Shown piece by piece: positions 7,013 through 13,489 of a stretch of 13,806 bases of DNA. Source of the stretch: JBCCRH01 sp039208045 (GTDB lineage: Bacteria > Bacteroidota > Bacteroidia > Chitinophagales > Saprospiraceae); contig JBCCRH010000125.1 of the NCBI GenBank assembly GCA_039208045.1, positions 1 through 13,806 on the forward strand, in the 5' to 3' direction. The translations under genes and the position numbers were made by a program. The notes under the pieces were generated by a model that did no database searches, was not told where the DNA came from, and saw only the letters and a program-made list of their open reading frames with translations. The stretch's first letter is position 1, and the number at the start of each line of letters is the position of its first letter.

Positions 7013-7078
7013 TTTGGAGAGGACGGAGGAGGAGTGAGGAAAGGAGGACGGGGGATGGAGGATATACCAAGAAAAAAC

Positions 7079-7107
7079 CCTTAGGTGTCCCTTAAGTGCC
7101 TTAGGTG
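7079..7107. repeat. Three near-identical 9-mers
   Basis: CCTTAGGTG (7079-7087), CCTTAAGTG (7090-7098) and CCTTAGGTG (7099-7107) follow each other with spacings of 11 and 9 bases. They lie between the purine-rich tract and the 32-bp tandem repeat. Function unknown; they may be binding sites or decayed tandem-repeat sequence. Confidence 0.55.
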
Positions 7108-7116
7108 GTTTAAAAA

Positions 7117-7197
7117 AAGCCAAGCCCAAACGCGCACGCACCCAAAGCAAGCCAAGCCCAAACGCGCACGCAAGCAAAGCAAACCAAACCCTAACCC
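7117..7197. repeat. 32-bp tandem repeat, about 2.5 copies
   Basis: A 24-base core (begins AAGCCAAGCCC, ends CGCGCACGCA) occurs identically at 7117-7140 and 7149-7172, with similar 8-base tails (CCCAAAGC and AGCAAAGC), giving a 32-base period. A degenerate partial third copy (AAACCAAACCCTAACCC, 7181-7197) runs into the last codons of the reverse-strand maf gene. The repeat sits directly downstream of the five-gene operon, where a terminator would be expected, but no good stem-loop is seen. Confidence 0.8.
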
Positions 7198-7772
7198 AGC
7201 ATCATCTCCTGCAATTCCCGATACACCGAATCCGTTGGCAAGCCCATAATATTTGGATATGTCCCTTCAATTTTCTCGATCTTGCACAAGCCGATCCACT
7301 CTTGAATAGCATAGCCGCCCGCTTTGTCAAAAGGCTGGTAGCGCCGGATATAATGCAAAGTTTCTTCCTCCGTAATGGGTAGCATCCATACCTTGGAATG
7401 ACCCGCGAAGACGCGCTCTTTATGTTGCGTAAGTAGACAAACGCCAGTCACTACCTCGTGCATGGTTCCCGAAAGGGCCTGAATCATGCGGAAGGCATCG
7501 GCTTCGTCCTTGGGCTTTTCATAGATTTTACCTTCTAAAATGACAACGCTATCTGCGGAAAGTAAGACTTCACCATGTTTTAAAAAGTGCCGGTTGGCAT
7601 GAGCTTTTTGTTGCGCCAAGTACTGGGGGACTTCATGCACAGGCATGGTACTGGGGTAGGTTTCGTCAATGGAGTTAGCGTGTACTTCGAAGGTGAAACC
7701 AGCCTGTTCTAAAAGTTGACTACGGCGGGGAGACTTGCTCGCTAAAACAATCTTGGTGGAGAGTATATTCAT
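7191..7772 (-). CDS. maf: Maf-family nucleoside triphosphate pyrophosphatase
   Basis: 193 residues from the ATG at 7772, which overlaps the UbiA stop as ATGA (7772-7769); the longer frame from 7778 begins with TTG. Maf proteins hydrolyse dTTP/UTP or modified nucleotides to the monophosphate and diphosphate, and so keep non-canonical nucleotides out of nucleic acids. Family motifs are SKSPRR (12-17), the catalytic aspartate in LSADSVV (D74), YEKP (84-87), SGTMHEVVTGV (101-111), FDKAGGYAIQ (148-157) and MGLPT (176-180). The length is normal. The pattern of SPRR with DKAGGYAIQ places it nearer the YhdE (dTTP/UTPase) type than YceF, though substrate preference is an inference. It is the last gene of the fdx-iscX-kdsC-ubiA-maf operon, and its 3' end touches a tandem repeat. 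Confidence 0.93.
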   Translation of the reverse strand: MNILSTKIVLASKSPRRSQLLEQAGFTFEVHANSIDETYPSTMPVHEVPQYLAQQKAHANRHFLKHGEVLLSADSVVILEGKIYEKPKDEADAFRMIQALSGTMHEVVTGVCLLTQHKERVFAGHSKVWMLPITEEETLHYIRRYQPFDKAGGYAIQEWIGLCKIEKIEGTYPNIMGLPTDSVYRELQEMMLG

Positions 7773-8698
7773 ATCCAACTGCTATACATTAGAAAAAGTA
7801 AACCGAAAAGCATAATCCACTTCGCTATTTGACTGATGCGATGGAACTCTTGCTTTTGCGTCGCGCGGTATAACAACGCTAGCGCTACAATAGTTGGGAG
7901 TACGATGCTTATTCCTACAAATGCCCAAGCGCCCCACCGCTGAAAAAGCTGATCCATATTCCATCCCATAGCTAAGAGAAAAACGACTAAGCTAACTCCA
8001 AAACCAAATGCAATGACTTTAGCCATATTTTGCCCCAAGGCAATAGGGAGCGTGCGACAGCCATGTACTCGGTCGCCTTCCATGTCTTCTAGGTCTTTTA
8101 CGATTTCTCTAAACATAGTGGCCAAAAAAGCAAATACCATGTACCAGTAAAAAAGCTGTGTGATATACTGTGCTTGGTCAGAAGCCACCTCTTGGAGCAC
8201 GGCCATGGCATCTTCTTCAGCGAATAGTAAAATCCATGCTACTCCAGCACAAAAGACGGCAACCACCACATTGCCAATCAAGGGCTGCTTTTTCCAAGCC
8301 GCTGAATAAACGAAAAGCAGGGTGAACGCCAATGGATAGATCGTAAGTAGCGTGGGATTACCTGCAAAAAAAGCAAGATAAACAGAGACGAAAAAACCTC
8401 CAAGAAGTAAGCAAAAGTAAAGCCACACAGCCGTTTGAAGCGCGATACGTTTACTAATAATTAGCTTATGGGGCTTATTGAGGCGGTCAATAGGGAGATC
8501 AATAATATCATTGATGATATAGCCGGTTGCGGTGAGGATGAGAGTGACCAAGCTAAGTAGAAAAAAGTGCGTCGTATCTAAGAGACTATTGATCCCATTA
8601 CTGTGAAAGGCAGGTTGGAGGAGGAGATGAAAAAGTAGATATTGGGTGAGGCCAACAATGACAAGGTTAGGAAAACGAATGAGCTTGAGCAGCGCCAT
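7769..8698 (-). CDS. UbiA-family prenyltransferase
   Basis: 309 residues from the ATG at 8698, ten bases after the upstream stop. The frame is open further to a TTG at 8761, but that start would run deep into the preceding gene. UbiA enzymes are polytopic inner-membrane proteins that transfer a prenyl chain from a prenyl diphosphate to an acceptor. Both Mg-diphosphate aspartate motifs are present: NDIIDLPIDRLNKP (63-76, N63, D64, D67, D71) and REIVKDLEDMEGDRVHG (198-214, D202, D205, D209). About eight or nine hydrophobic helices can be drawn. The DLPIDRLNKP motif resembles Bacteroidota members annotated as geranylgeranylglycerol-phosphate geranylgeranyltransferase-like. The acceptor (glycerol phosphate, quinone precursor or other) cannot be read from sequence. 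Position between a KdsC-like phosphatase and Maf suggests envelope or housekeeping metabolism. Confidence 0.88.
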   Translation of the reverse strand: MALLKLIRFPNLVIVGLTQYLLFHLLLQPAFHSNGINSLLDTTHFFLLSLVTLILTATGYIINDIIDLPIDRLNKPHKLIISKRIALQTAVWLYFCLLLGGFFVSVYLAFFAGNPTLLTIYPLAFTLLFVYSAAWKKQPLIGNVVVAVFCAGVAWILLFAEEDAMAVLQEVASDQAQYITQLFYWYMVFAFLATMFREIVKDLEDMEGDRVHGCRTLPIALGQNMAKVIAFGFGVSLVVFLLAMGWNMDQLFQRWGAWAFVGISIVLPTIVALALLYRATQKQEFHRISQIAKWIMLFGLLFLMYSSWI

Positions 8699-8708
8699 TG
8701 AAAAGGAG

Positions 8709-9221
8709 TTATAGATCGTCAGTGGTAGGCCAATCGCCTCGTAGCCGAAGTACCTTTTCAATTACATCACGCGCACATCCATCACCACCATTAAATGGGG
8801 AGATGTATTGGGCCAGCTCCAAAATTTCTGGTGCGGCATTTTGTGGGCACGCTGCTAGGCCTACCCGTCGTAGTACTGGGTAATCCGGTAGGTCATCGCC
8901 CATGTACAAGATTTGCTCCGGATTGAGCTCATAAAGCGCTACATACTCTTCAAAAACTTCCAATTTCTCACTTGCCCCAAGGTAAATATCCTGTACACCG
9001 AGTCCTTGTAACCGAAGTTTCACTCCTTCATTGCGCCCCCCCGTGATGATGCATACCCGATAGCCACTTTTGATGGCATGTTTAATGGCAAAACCATCTC
9101 GAATACTCATCTTGCGAAGTAATTTGCCTTCTTCTAGCACCAGTACAGAACTATCGGTCAGTACGCCATCTACATCAAAAATAAAGGTTTTTACTTCCTT
9201 AAAAAGTTCGAGCTGATTCAT
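8709..9221 (-). CDS. kdsC: KdsC-like HAD phosphatase (KDO 8-phosphate phosphatase type)
   Basis: 170 residues, the short C0-type HAD phosphatase without a large cap. KdsC releases phosphate from 3-deoxy-D-manno-octulosonate 8-phosphate, the last step before activation of KDO for lipopolysaccharide. HAD motifs are visible: motif I FDVDGVLTD with nucleophile D16 and acid/base D18, motif II ITGG (59-62), motif III K86 in ASEKL, and motif IV MGDDLPD (107-113). The family's C-terminal GGxGxxR signature appears as GGDGCARDV (145-153). It follows iscX by 9 bases and precedes the UbiA gene by 10, clearly in one operon. Close relatives act on other 2-keto-sugar phosphates such as sialic acid or KDN 9-phosphate, so the exact substrate is less certain than the family. 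Confidence 0.88.
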   Translation of the reverse strand: MNQLELFKEVKTFIFDVDGVLTDSSVLVLEEGKLLRKMSIRDGFAIKHAIKSGYRVCIITGGRNEGVKLRLQGLGVQDIYLGASEKLEVFEEYVALYELNPEQILYMGDDLPDYPVLRRVGLAACPQNAAPEILELAQYISPFNGGDGCARDVIEKVLRLRGDWPTTDDL

Positions 9222-9230
9222 TCGCTTTAC

Positions 9231-9476
9231 TTACTGATTATCGCGCCATTCGTATACCCACTTTGCTTGTATCTGTTCCAAGTGTCCTTCGCTGCTATCC
9301 TCGCGTTTTCCTTCAAAGTTGGGAATCTCCAAAATCCAATCTAGCAAATCCGTAAAGCGGATGCGATAAATTTTACTTTCTGTAAAATCATCTCCAAACC
9401 GATCATACAGCTTCATGGCGATATCTTCGTGATCTTTCCACGCAATAGGTAAATCTTCTATATCCTGAAATGGCAT
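9231..9476 (-). CDS. iscX: Fe-S cluster assembly accessory protein IscX
   Basis: 81 residues from the ATG at 9476; the frame is open to a TTG at 9497 that would add seven residues and nearly abut the ferredoxin stop. IscX is a small acidic protein that binds the cysteine desulfurase IscS and iron and modulates Fe-S cluster assembly. Family hallmarks are IAWKDHEDIAMKLYDRF (11-27) and RIRFTDLLDWILEIPNFEG (38-56), followed by a helical LEQIQAKWVYEW end. The length is slightly above that of the E. coli protein because of about ten extra N-terminal residues. It directly follows a 2Fe-2S ferredoxin gene, reproducing the fdx-iscX order of the classical isc operon, which strengthens the call. The rest of an isc operon (iscS, iscU, hscBA) is not in this window. 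Confidence 0.88.
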   Translation of the reverse strand: MPFQDIEDLPIAWKDHEDIAMKLYDRFGDDFTESKIYRIRFTDLLDWILEIPNFEGKREDSSEGHLEQIQAKWVYEWRDNQ

Positions 9477-9497
9477 AATCTGCTGTTTAAAGTTCAA

Positions 9498-9839
9498 TTA
9501 ATGTTCGTGACCAATGATCTTGGATTGATCTGGAATAAGTACCTCCACTTCTGCATCTTCTTCTAAAATCACGCATTGACAACCCAAACGAGATTCTATC
9601 CGAGGATTAATCGCTCGATCAATAAAATCTTCTTCTCGATCAGAAATTTCTTTTAAGTAATCTTCACCTGCTTCTACATACACATGGCAAGTGCTACAAG
9701 CACAAACCGCCCCACAGTTATGATTTAAATGGATGTCGTTATCTTCTGCAATATCTAAGATAGAATAACCTTTTTCTGCGTCCTTTACCTCTTTTGGTGC
9801 AATCGTTGGATCTTCAAAGGTAAATTTTACCGTTGCCAT
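9498..9839 (-). CDS. fdx: 2Fe-2S ferredoxin, adrenodoxin/ISC type
   Basis: 113 residues. The cluster ligands fit the vertebrate/ISC-type pattern C-x5-C-x2-C plus a distant cysteine: C42, C48 and C51 in NCGAVCACSTCHVYV, and C87 in RLGCQC. Two further cysteines (C46, C89) lie close by and are not expected ligands. The segment ISDREEDFIDRA matches the acidic interaction helix of adrenodoxin-type ferredoxins that docks onto partner proteins such as IscS. It supplies electrons for cluster assembly in the cytoplasm. It is the first gene of the five-gene operon; IscX follows after 21 bases. The ATG at 9839 gives MATVKFTFED, a normal start, and a promoter-like TAGCTTTG lies 37-44 bases upstream. Confidence 0.93.
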   Translation of the reverse strand: MATVKFTFEDPTIAPKEVKDAEKGYSILDIAEDNDIHLNHNCGAVCACSTCHVYVEAGEDYLKEISDREEDFIDRAINPRIESRLGCQCVILEEDAEVEVLIPDQSKIIGHEH

Positions 9840-9875
9840 TTATAAAATTTTGTTTTTAACCCCTACAAATCGGCG

Positions 9876-9906
9876 CAAAGCTAATTTTGATTCTCCTTCT
9901 AAACAA
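9876..9906 (-). promoter_or_regulatory. Likely Bacteroidota promoter for the fdx operon
   Basis: On the reverse strand, TAGCTTTG (9883-9876) fits the -7 consensus TAnnTTTG. A TTG (9906-9904) stands 20 bases further upstream, close to the expected -33 TTTG position. Transcription would start near 9870, giving a leader of about 30 bases before the fdx ATG. Confidence 0.5.
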
Positions 9907-9946
9907 GCAATGGCACTATTAGTTTTAACAAAATAAAATCAATCTG

Positions 9947-12900
9947 CTAGGGAGCAATGGCCACTCGTATTTCGGGCGCTAAGCCCCCGTATAGCAACAG
10001 TTTGAATTCTTGTGGAGTGATCTGAGCAGCGTTGGAGTAGCCCGTACGGAGGTCGGTAATCGTCTGAAAATCATCGTAAAGACGAACTACTTGTTGTACT
10101 TTTTGAGCAGCCTGCTTATCGTTTTCCAAGTCAATCAGTACTCGGAATGGGCTGGGGGTTTGATGGGCCACATAAAAGAGATGAATACCTTCCTCATTTT
10201 TTAGCGCATCATAGAGCTGATAGCCTTCGGCAATGATTTGTCGGCGTTTTTTATCAGCCTCGTGCTGGATGTCCATATGCTCCAAAAAGCGTTGGTACAT
10301 ATCAAATAAGAAGGGAACTCCTTGCTGTTCTGTCCCCGCAATGATCGCTTGAAAACGGATACGGATACGCTGTGGGCGATTAGTGAGGAAGCCTTGTGCA
10401 AAGAGCTTCAAGAAAGCTACTTGGACGTAATTATCCAGGAATTCTGATTTAAGACTATCAAATTGAATCATACTCATGCTGTACGCTTCGCTCAATTCTC
10501 GGAGGGCTTCTTGTTGGAAAAGCCGGTCTTTGAAATTTTCACGCATACCTTTGGTACCCCAATCCTTGCGAACCTCTAGGTAAGCCCGCTTTAGGCGAAC
10601 TGGAATGGCGGGAGCCTTTGTAAAGTGGCGCTCTCGAAATCCTAACATGATTTTGGTGAGCTGATCCTTTGTATCAGTCACACTATCTTTAAACTGGTAT
10701 CCGAGCCAGTTGAGCTCCCCTTCTCCTATGATGATCTTATCAGATTCTTTTTGCTGATCTCTGAGCTTTGCTACAGCTCGTTCAATAGCTTCTACTTCTC
10801 GTATGAGTCGCATGTAAAAGCCTCTGCCTTTGTTTGGAGTTGGAAGTTCAGGCAGCCACTTTACATCCTGGGGGACCAAAAACTCCATCGGCGTAATCTG
10901 CGGCACCAGTTGATCCTCTTTGAGAATAATATCAAAAATGATAGGCTGATCGCTATAGGTAGAAATGAGCTGCTCTGCGGACAAGGCCGTCAAATCGCGT
11001 TCAATCTGGCGCTTCAGGGCCCGTCCGCCCATGGTAGGATCATAGCCCCGCCTAGCCACCCACTCTAGGGCTTCAGTAGAAATATTCAGAATAGTGGTTC
11101 GCCGCACAAAGCCGTCGCGCTGCAATAACTCCTTGATTTGCAAGCGTGCAATGCGCAAAATATGCTCCAACTCAAGCGGCTTAAAAATGACAATTTTATC
11201 AATTCGATTGATAAATTCCGGTCGGAAAAAGTTTTCTACCGCCTTTTCATAAATGCCAGATTGATCGCGATTAAAGTCAAAGCCTACCTGAGCAGCTACC
11301 TTCTGGGCCCCCACATTAGAGGTCATAATGATAATCGTGTTCGTAAAGTCTACCGTGCGGCCCAATGAATCCGTTAGGCGGCCATCATCGAGTACTTGTA
11401 AGAGTAGGTCATGCACATCGGGATGTGCTTTCTCGATCTCATCCAACAGCAAAATACCAAAAGGCTGATAGCGTACTTTGCCCGTCAGTTGCCCTTCAGG
11501 ATTGTTGTAGTCGCCGATAAGACGCTGCACCGCACTGCCATCAATGTATTCATTCATGTCAAAGCGCATCAGCTGATCTTCACTACCCATCAGATAGTGG
11601 CACAATACCTTTGCTGCTTGCGTTTTTCCTACCCCAGTAGGACCTATAAATAGGAAAGAACTCAACGGCTTAGACTTATCCGCCAATTTAGCTTTAGCGA
11701 TATGAATGGTCTGCGAAAGCGCCTCCACCGCTGCCTCCTGCCCAATTAGCTGCTGGCCAATAGTCTTGCTCACTTCGTCAGCCTCCAACTGCTGAGAAGA
11801 ATCAAAAATGCGCTCTTCTAGGCCACTTAGTGATTTGAACTCTTCGCGCACTTGGGGCGCATCTATTTTCTGGAAGCGATATTTAACAGCCAATTGCTGC
11901 ATTAGGCGCATGATACTTCCAGGTAGCGGCTGGTTCTTCAAGTAATTCCGCTGTAGCGTCATCAGCTGATTGACTGCTTGAATCGTAACAATGGTCGCCT
12001 GCTCGCGCTCCAATACTTTACGTCCCTCTAGAATAATACGGGTTGCAGTTTCTAAGTCTGGTTCATTCACCCGAATGACCTGGAATAAGTCACTAAAGCG
12101 GCGGTCTTTCTCTTGTAGCACTTTCCATTCTTCCCCATTGGCAATGAGCGTTAGTTGTAAGCCGCGTTTTTCTAAGTAAGGGCGCAGTACATCACTCAGG
12201 GTCATATCATTCTGAGCAGACTTACCAATACGTAGCATCGCCACTGGATTGTCGATGAGTAGGCGATCCGATCCTTTTTCCAACTCATTGGGTTGTTGCA
12301 CAAAGCGAATAATGGACTCAAAGCGCTTCTGCCACATACCCACAACGCTCATACCTGAGATGATTCGGTTGGGATCAATGTACCAAATTCGACTTTTTCG
12401 GCCCTTTATTTTCCCATAATATTTCAACTCGTACCGAGCCACCACCTCGTGTACTAAGGTGTGTTTACCTACCCCACTAGGCCCAACAATGGCCACTGGC
12501 GTATTATCTCCCTGATAGATCAAACTATAGAGTCGATCAACTAATTGATCTTGCAAGTAAGCCCGACGTAACTCGCTAGGAAAGAGGCTGTTCAGGTCAT
12601 GCCCAACCCGCTCAATTTCTACTGCTCCATCAAAATCATGATCGCCTCCCATAGAAGCAAAGAACCAATCTAGTCCCGACTGCTCGAAGCGGAACGACTC
12701 AAAACCGATGTGAATATTAACAGGAATTTCTGTTAGAAATTCTCGCTTATCAGAGGTGTAATTCTCAGGATCAAAGCCATGGCCTTCTAGTTCTTTTTGC
12801 TTACGCAAAAAATGGCGAACTGCCTGTTGTGCCTCCCGCTTAAAATCTAATTTTTGATGGCTATCTGATGAACACATGACCATTTCATCGAAGGCAGGAA

Positions 12901-13234
12901 AGTGCATAAACTCCTTGCCTTGTACTTCAAAATGAGCCACCCCAAATAGCCCATTTACGAACTGGTTGCCCACTTTCATATCTAGCTGAATAACGCGATA
13001 ATTCACCTCTGGCTTGAACAGAAACCATTTCAGGCTGAACGAATTGGTTCGATTCATGGAAAAGCCCTTAAAACGCTTCTTAGTTTCTTTTTGGAAAATG
13101 CTAACTGCTTGCTCATAGCGGTGGCTCATGGCAAGAGGCTGGTCGAGGAAAAGCGGGCGAACTTGGTATAGGGTGCGTTCTTCTGCTTTTTGTTCGCTTA
13201 CAATTGCTAGAATAGAGAGTTTAACAAATGCCAT
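9947..13234 (-). CDS. Atypical Clp-like double AAA+ ATPase with novel N- and C-terminal regions
   Basis: 1095 residues, larger than usual ClpB/ClpC (~850). Residues 1-220 do not resemble the Clp N-domain. Module 1 (about 225-470) has Walker A GPSGVGKHT (251-259), with His where Ser/Thr should bind Mg, and Walker B RLLIDNP (324-330), with Asn in place of catalytic Glu; it is probably inactive. No long M-domain coiled coil is seen. Module 2 (about 490-780) is intact: Walker A GPTGVGKT (531-538), Walker B ILLLDEIEKAHPDV, sensor 1 TSN (638-640), arginine finger FRPEFINRID (R677) and sensor 2 GGRALKR. The usual GYVG pore loop is absent (RLIGDYNNPEGQLT instead), but VGF (650-652) sits where ClpC docks ClpP. 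Residues ~800-1095 are a helical extension with a possible release-factor PCRF resemblance (about 955-1035). It probably acts as a cytosolic remodelling ATPase; function is unknown. The gene stands alone, divergent from 13490. Confidence 0.85.
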   Translation of the reverse strand: MAFVKLSILAIVSEQKAEERTLYQVRPLFLDQPLAMSHRYEQAVSIFQKETKKRFKGFSMNRTNSFSLKWFLFKPEVNYRVIQLDMKVGNQFVNGLFGVAHFEVQGKEFMHFPAFDEMVMCSSDSHQKLDFKREAQQAVRHFLRKQKELEGHGFDPENYTSDKREFLTEIPVNIHIGFESFRFEQSGLDWFFASMGGDHDFDGAVEIERVGHDLNSLFPSELRRAYLQDQLVDRLYSLIYQGDNTPVAIVGPSGVGKHTLVHEVVARYELKYYGKIKGRKSRIWYIDPNRIISGMSVVGMWQKRFESIIRFVQQPNELEKGSDRLLIDNPVAMLRIGKSAQNDMTLSDVLRPYLEKRGLQLTLIANGEEWKVLQEKDRRFSDLFQVIRVNEPDLETATRIILEGRKVLEREQATIVTIQAVNQLMTLQRNYLKNQPLPGSIMRLMQQLAVKYRFQKIDAPQVREEFKSLSGLEERIFDSSQQLEADEVSKTIGQQLIGQEAAVEALSQTIHIAKAKLADKSKPLSSFLFIGPTGVGKTQAAKVLCHYLMGSEDQLMRFDMNEYIDGSAVQRLIGDYNNPEGQLTGKVRYQPFGILLLDEIEKAHPDVHDLLLQVLDDGRLTDSLGRTVDFTNTIIIMTSNVGAQKVAAQVGFDFNRDQSGIYEKAVENFFRPEFINRIDKIVIFKPLELEHILRIARLQIKELLQRDGFVRRTTILNISTEALEWVARRGYDPTMGGRALKRQIERDLTALSAEQLISTYSDQPIIFDIILKEDQLVPQITPMEFLVPQDVKWLPELPTPNKGRGFYMRLIREVEAIERAVAKLRDQQKESDKIIIGEGELNWLGYQFKDSVTDTKDQLTKIMLGFRERHFTKAPAIPVRLKRAYLEVRKDWGTKGMRENFKDRLFQQEALRELSEAYSMSMIQFDSLKSEFLDNYVQVAFLKLFAQGFLTNRPQRIRIRFQAIIAGTEQQGVPFLFDMYQRFLEHMDIQHEADKKRRQIIAEGYQLYDALKNEEGIHLFYVAHQTPSPFRVLIDLENDKQAAQKVQQVVRLYDDFQTITDLRTGYSNAAQITPQEFKLLLYGGLAPEIRVAIAP

Positions 13235-13489
13235 TTGGTTGAGTTATAGCGAGCTAAAATAGGAAATCCTGGGAGCTTTCAAAAGCCATAGAGTGGTAAA
13301 TTCCTTTTCTTAAGGAAATGTTAAAATGACTAAGGCCGTGCAAATGCCCTTTTTTGTTTAACGCTTTTGCCTGATTGCCTGATAAAGGCTAAACATATTT
13401 TGAGGTTGGACGTTTGAGGGGATGTATTGACAGCACTAAGAGTCTATCTACTCATGCTATCTATCATTTCAAAAACCAAAAATTTAATT

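Noticed and set aside
6834..7177. Overlapping reverse-strand open frames across the end of the WG-repeat gene and the repeat region.
   Set aside because: Proline/leucine-rich translations come from the G-rich tract read backwards and overlap a clear coding sequence; no protein family is evident.
10751..11653. Several forward-strand open frames opposite the Clp-like gene.
   Set aside because: They lie wholly within a strong AAA+ coding sequence and show no motifs; they are antisense shadows.
13301..13317. Small hairpin TTCCTT-TTCTT-AAGGAA upstream of the Clp-like gene.
   Set aside because: Six A/T-rich pairs without a T tract or conserved context; too weak to call.
13368..13383. Tandem direct repeat of TGCCTGAT.
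   Set aside because: Only two 8-base copies; may be slippage and no function can be supported.
13427..13450. TTGACA-like sequence upstream of the DUF4397-type gene.
   Set aside because: No matching -10 element at 16-18 bases, and the E. coli consensus is not the Bacteroidota promoter type.
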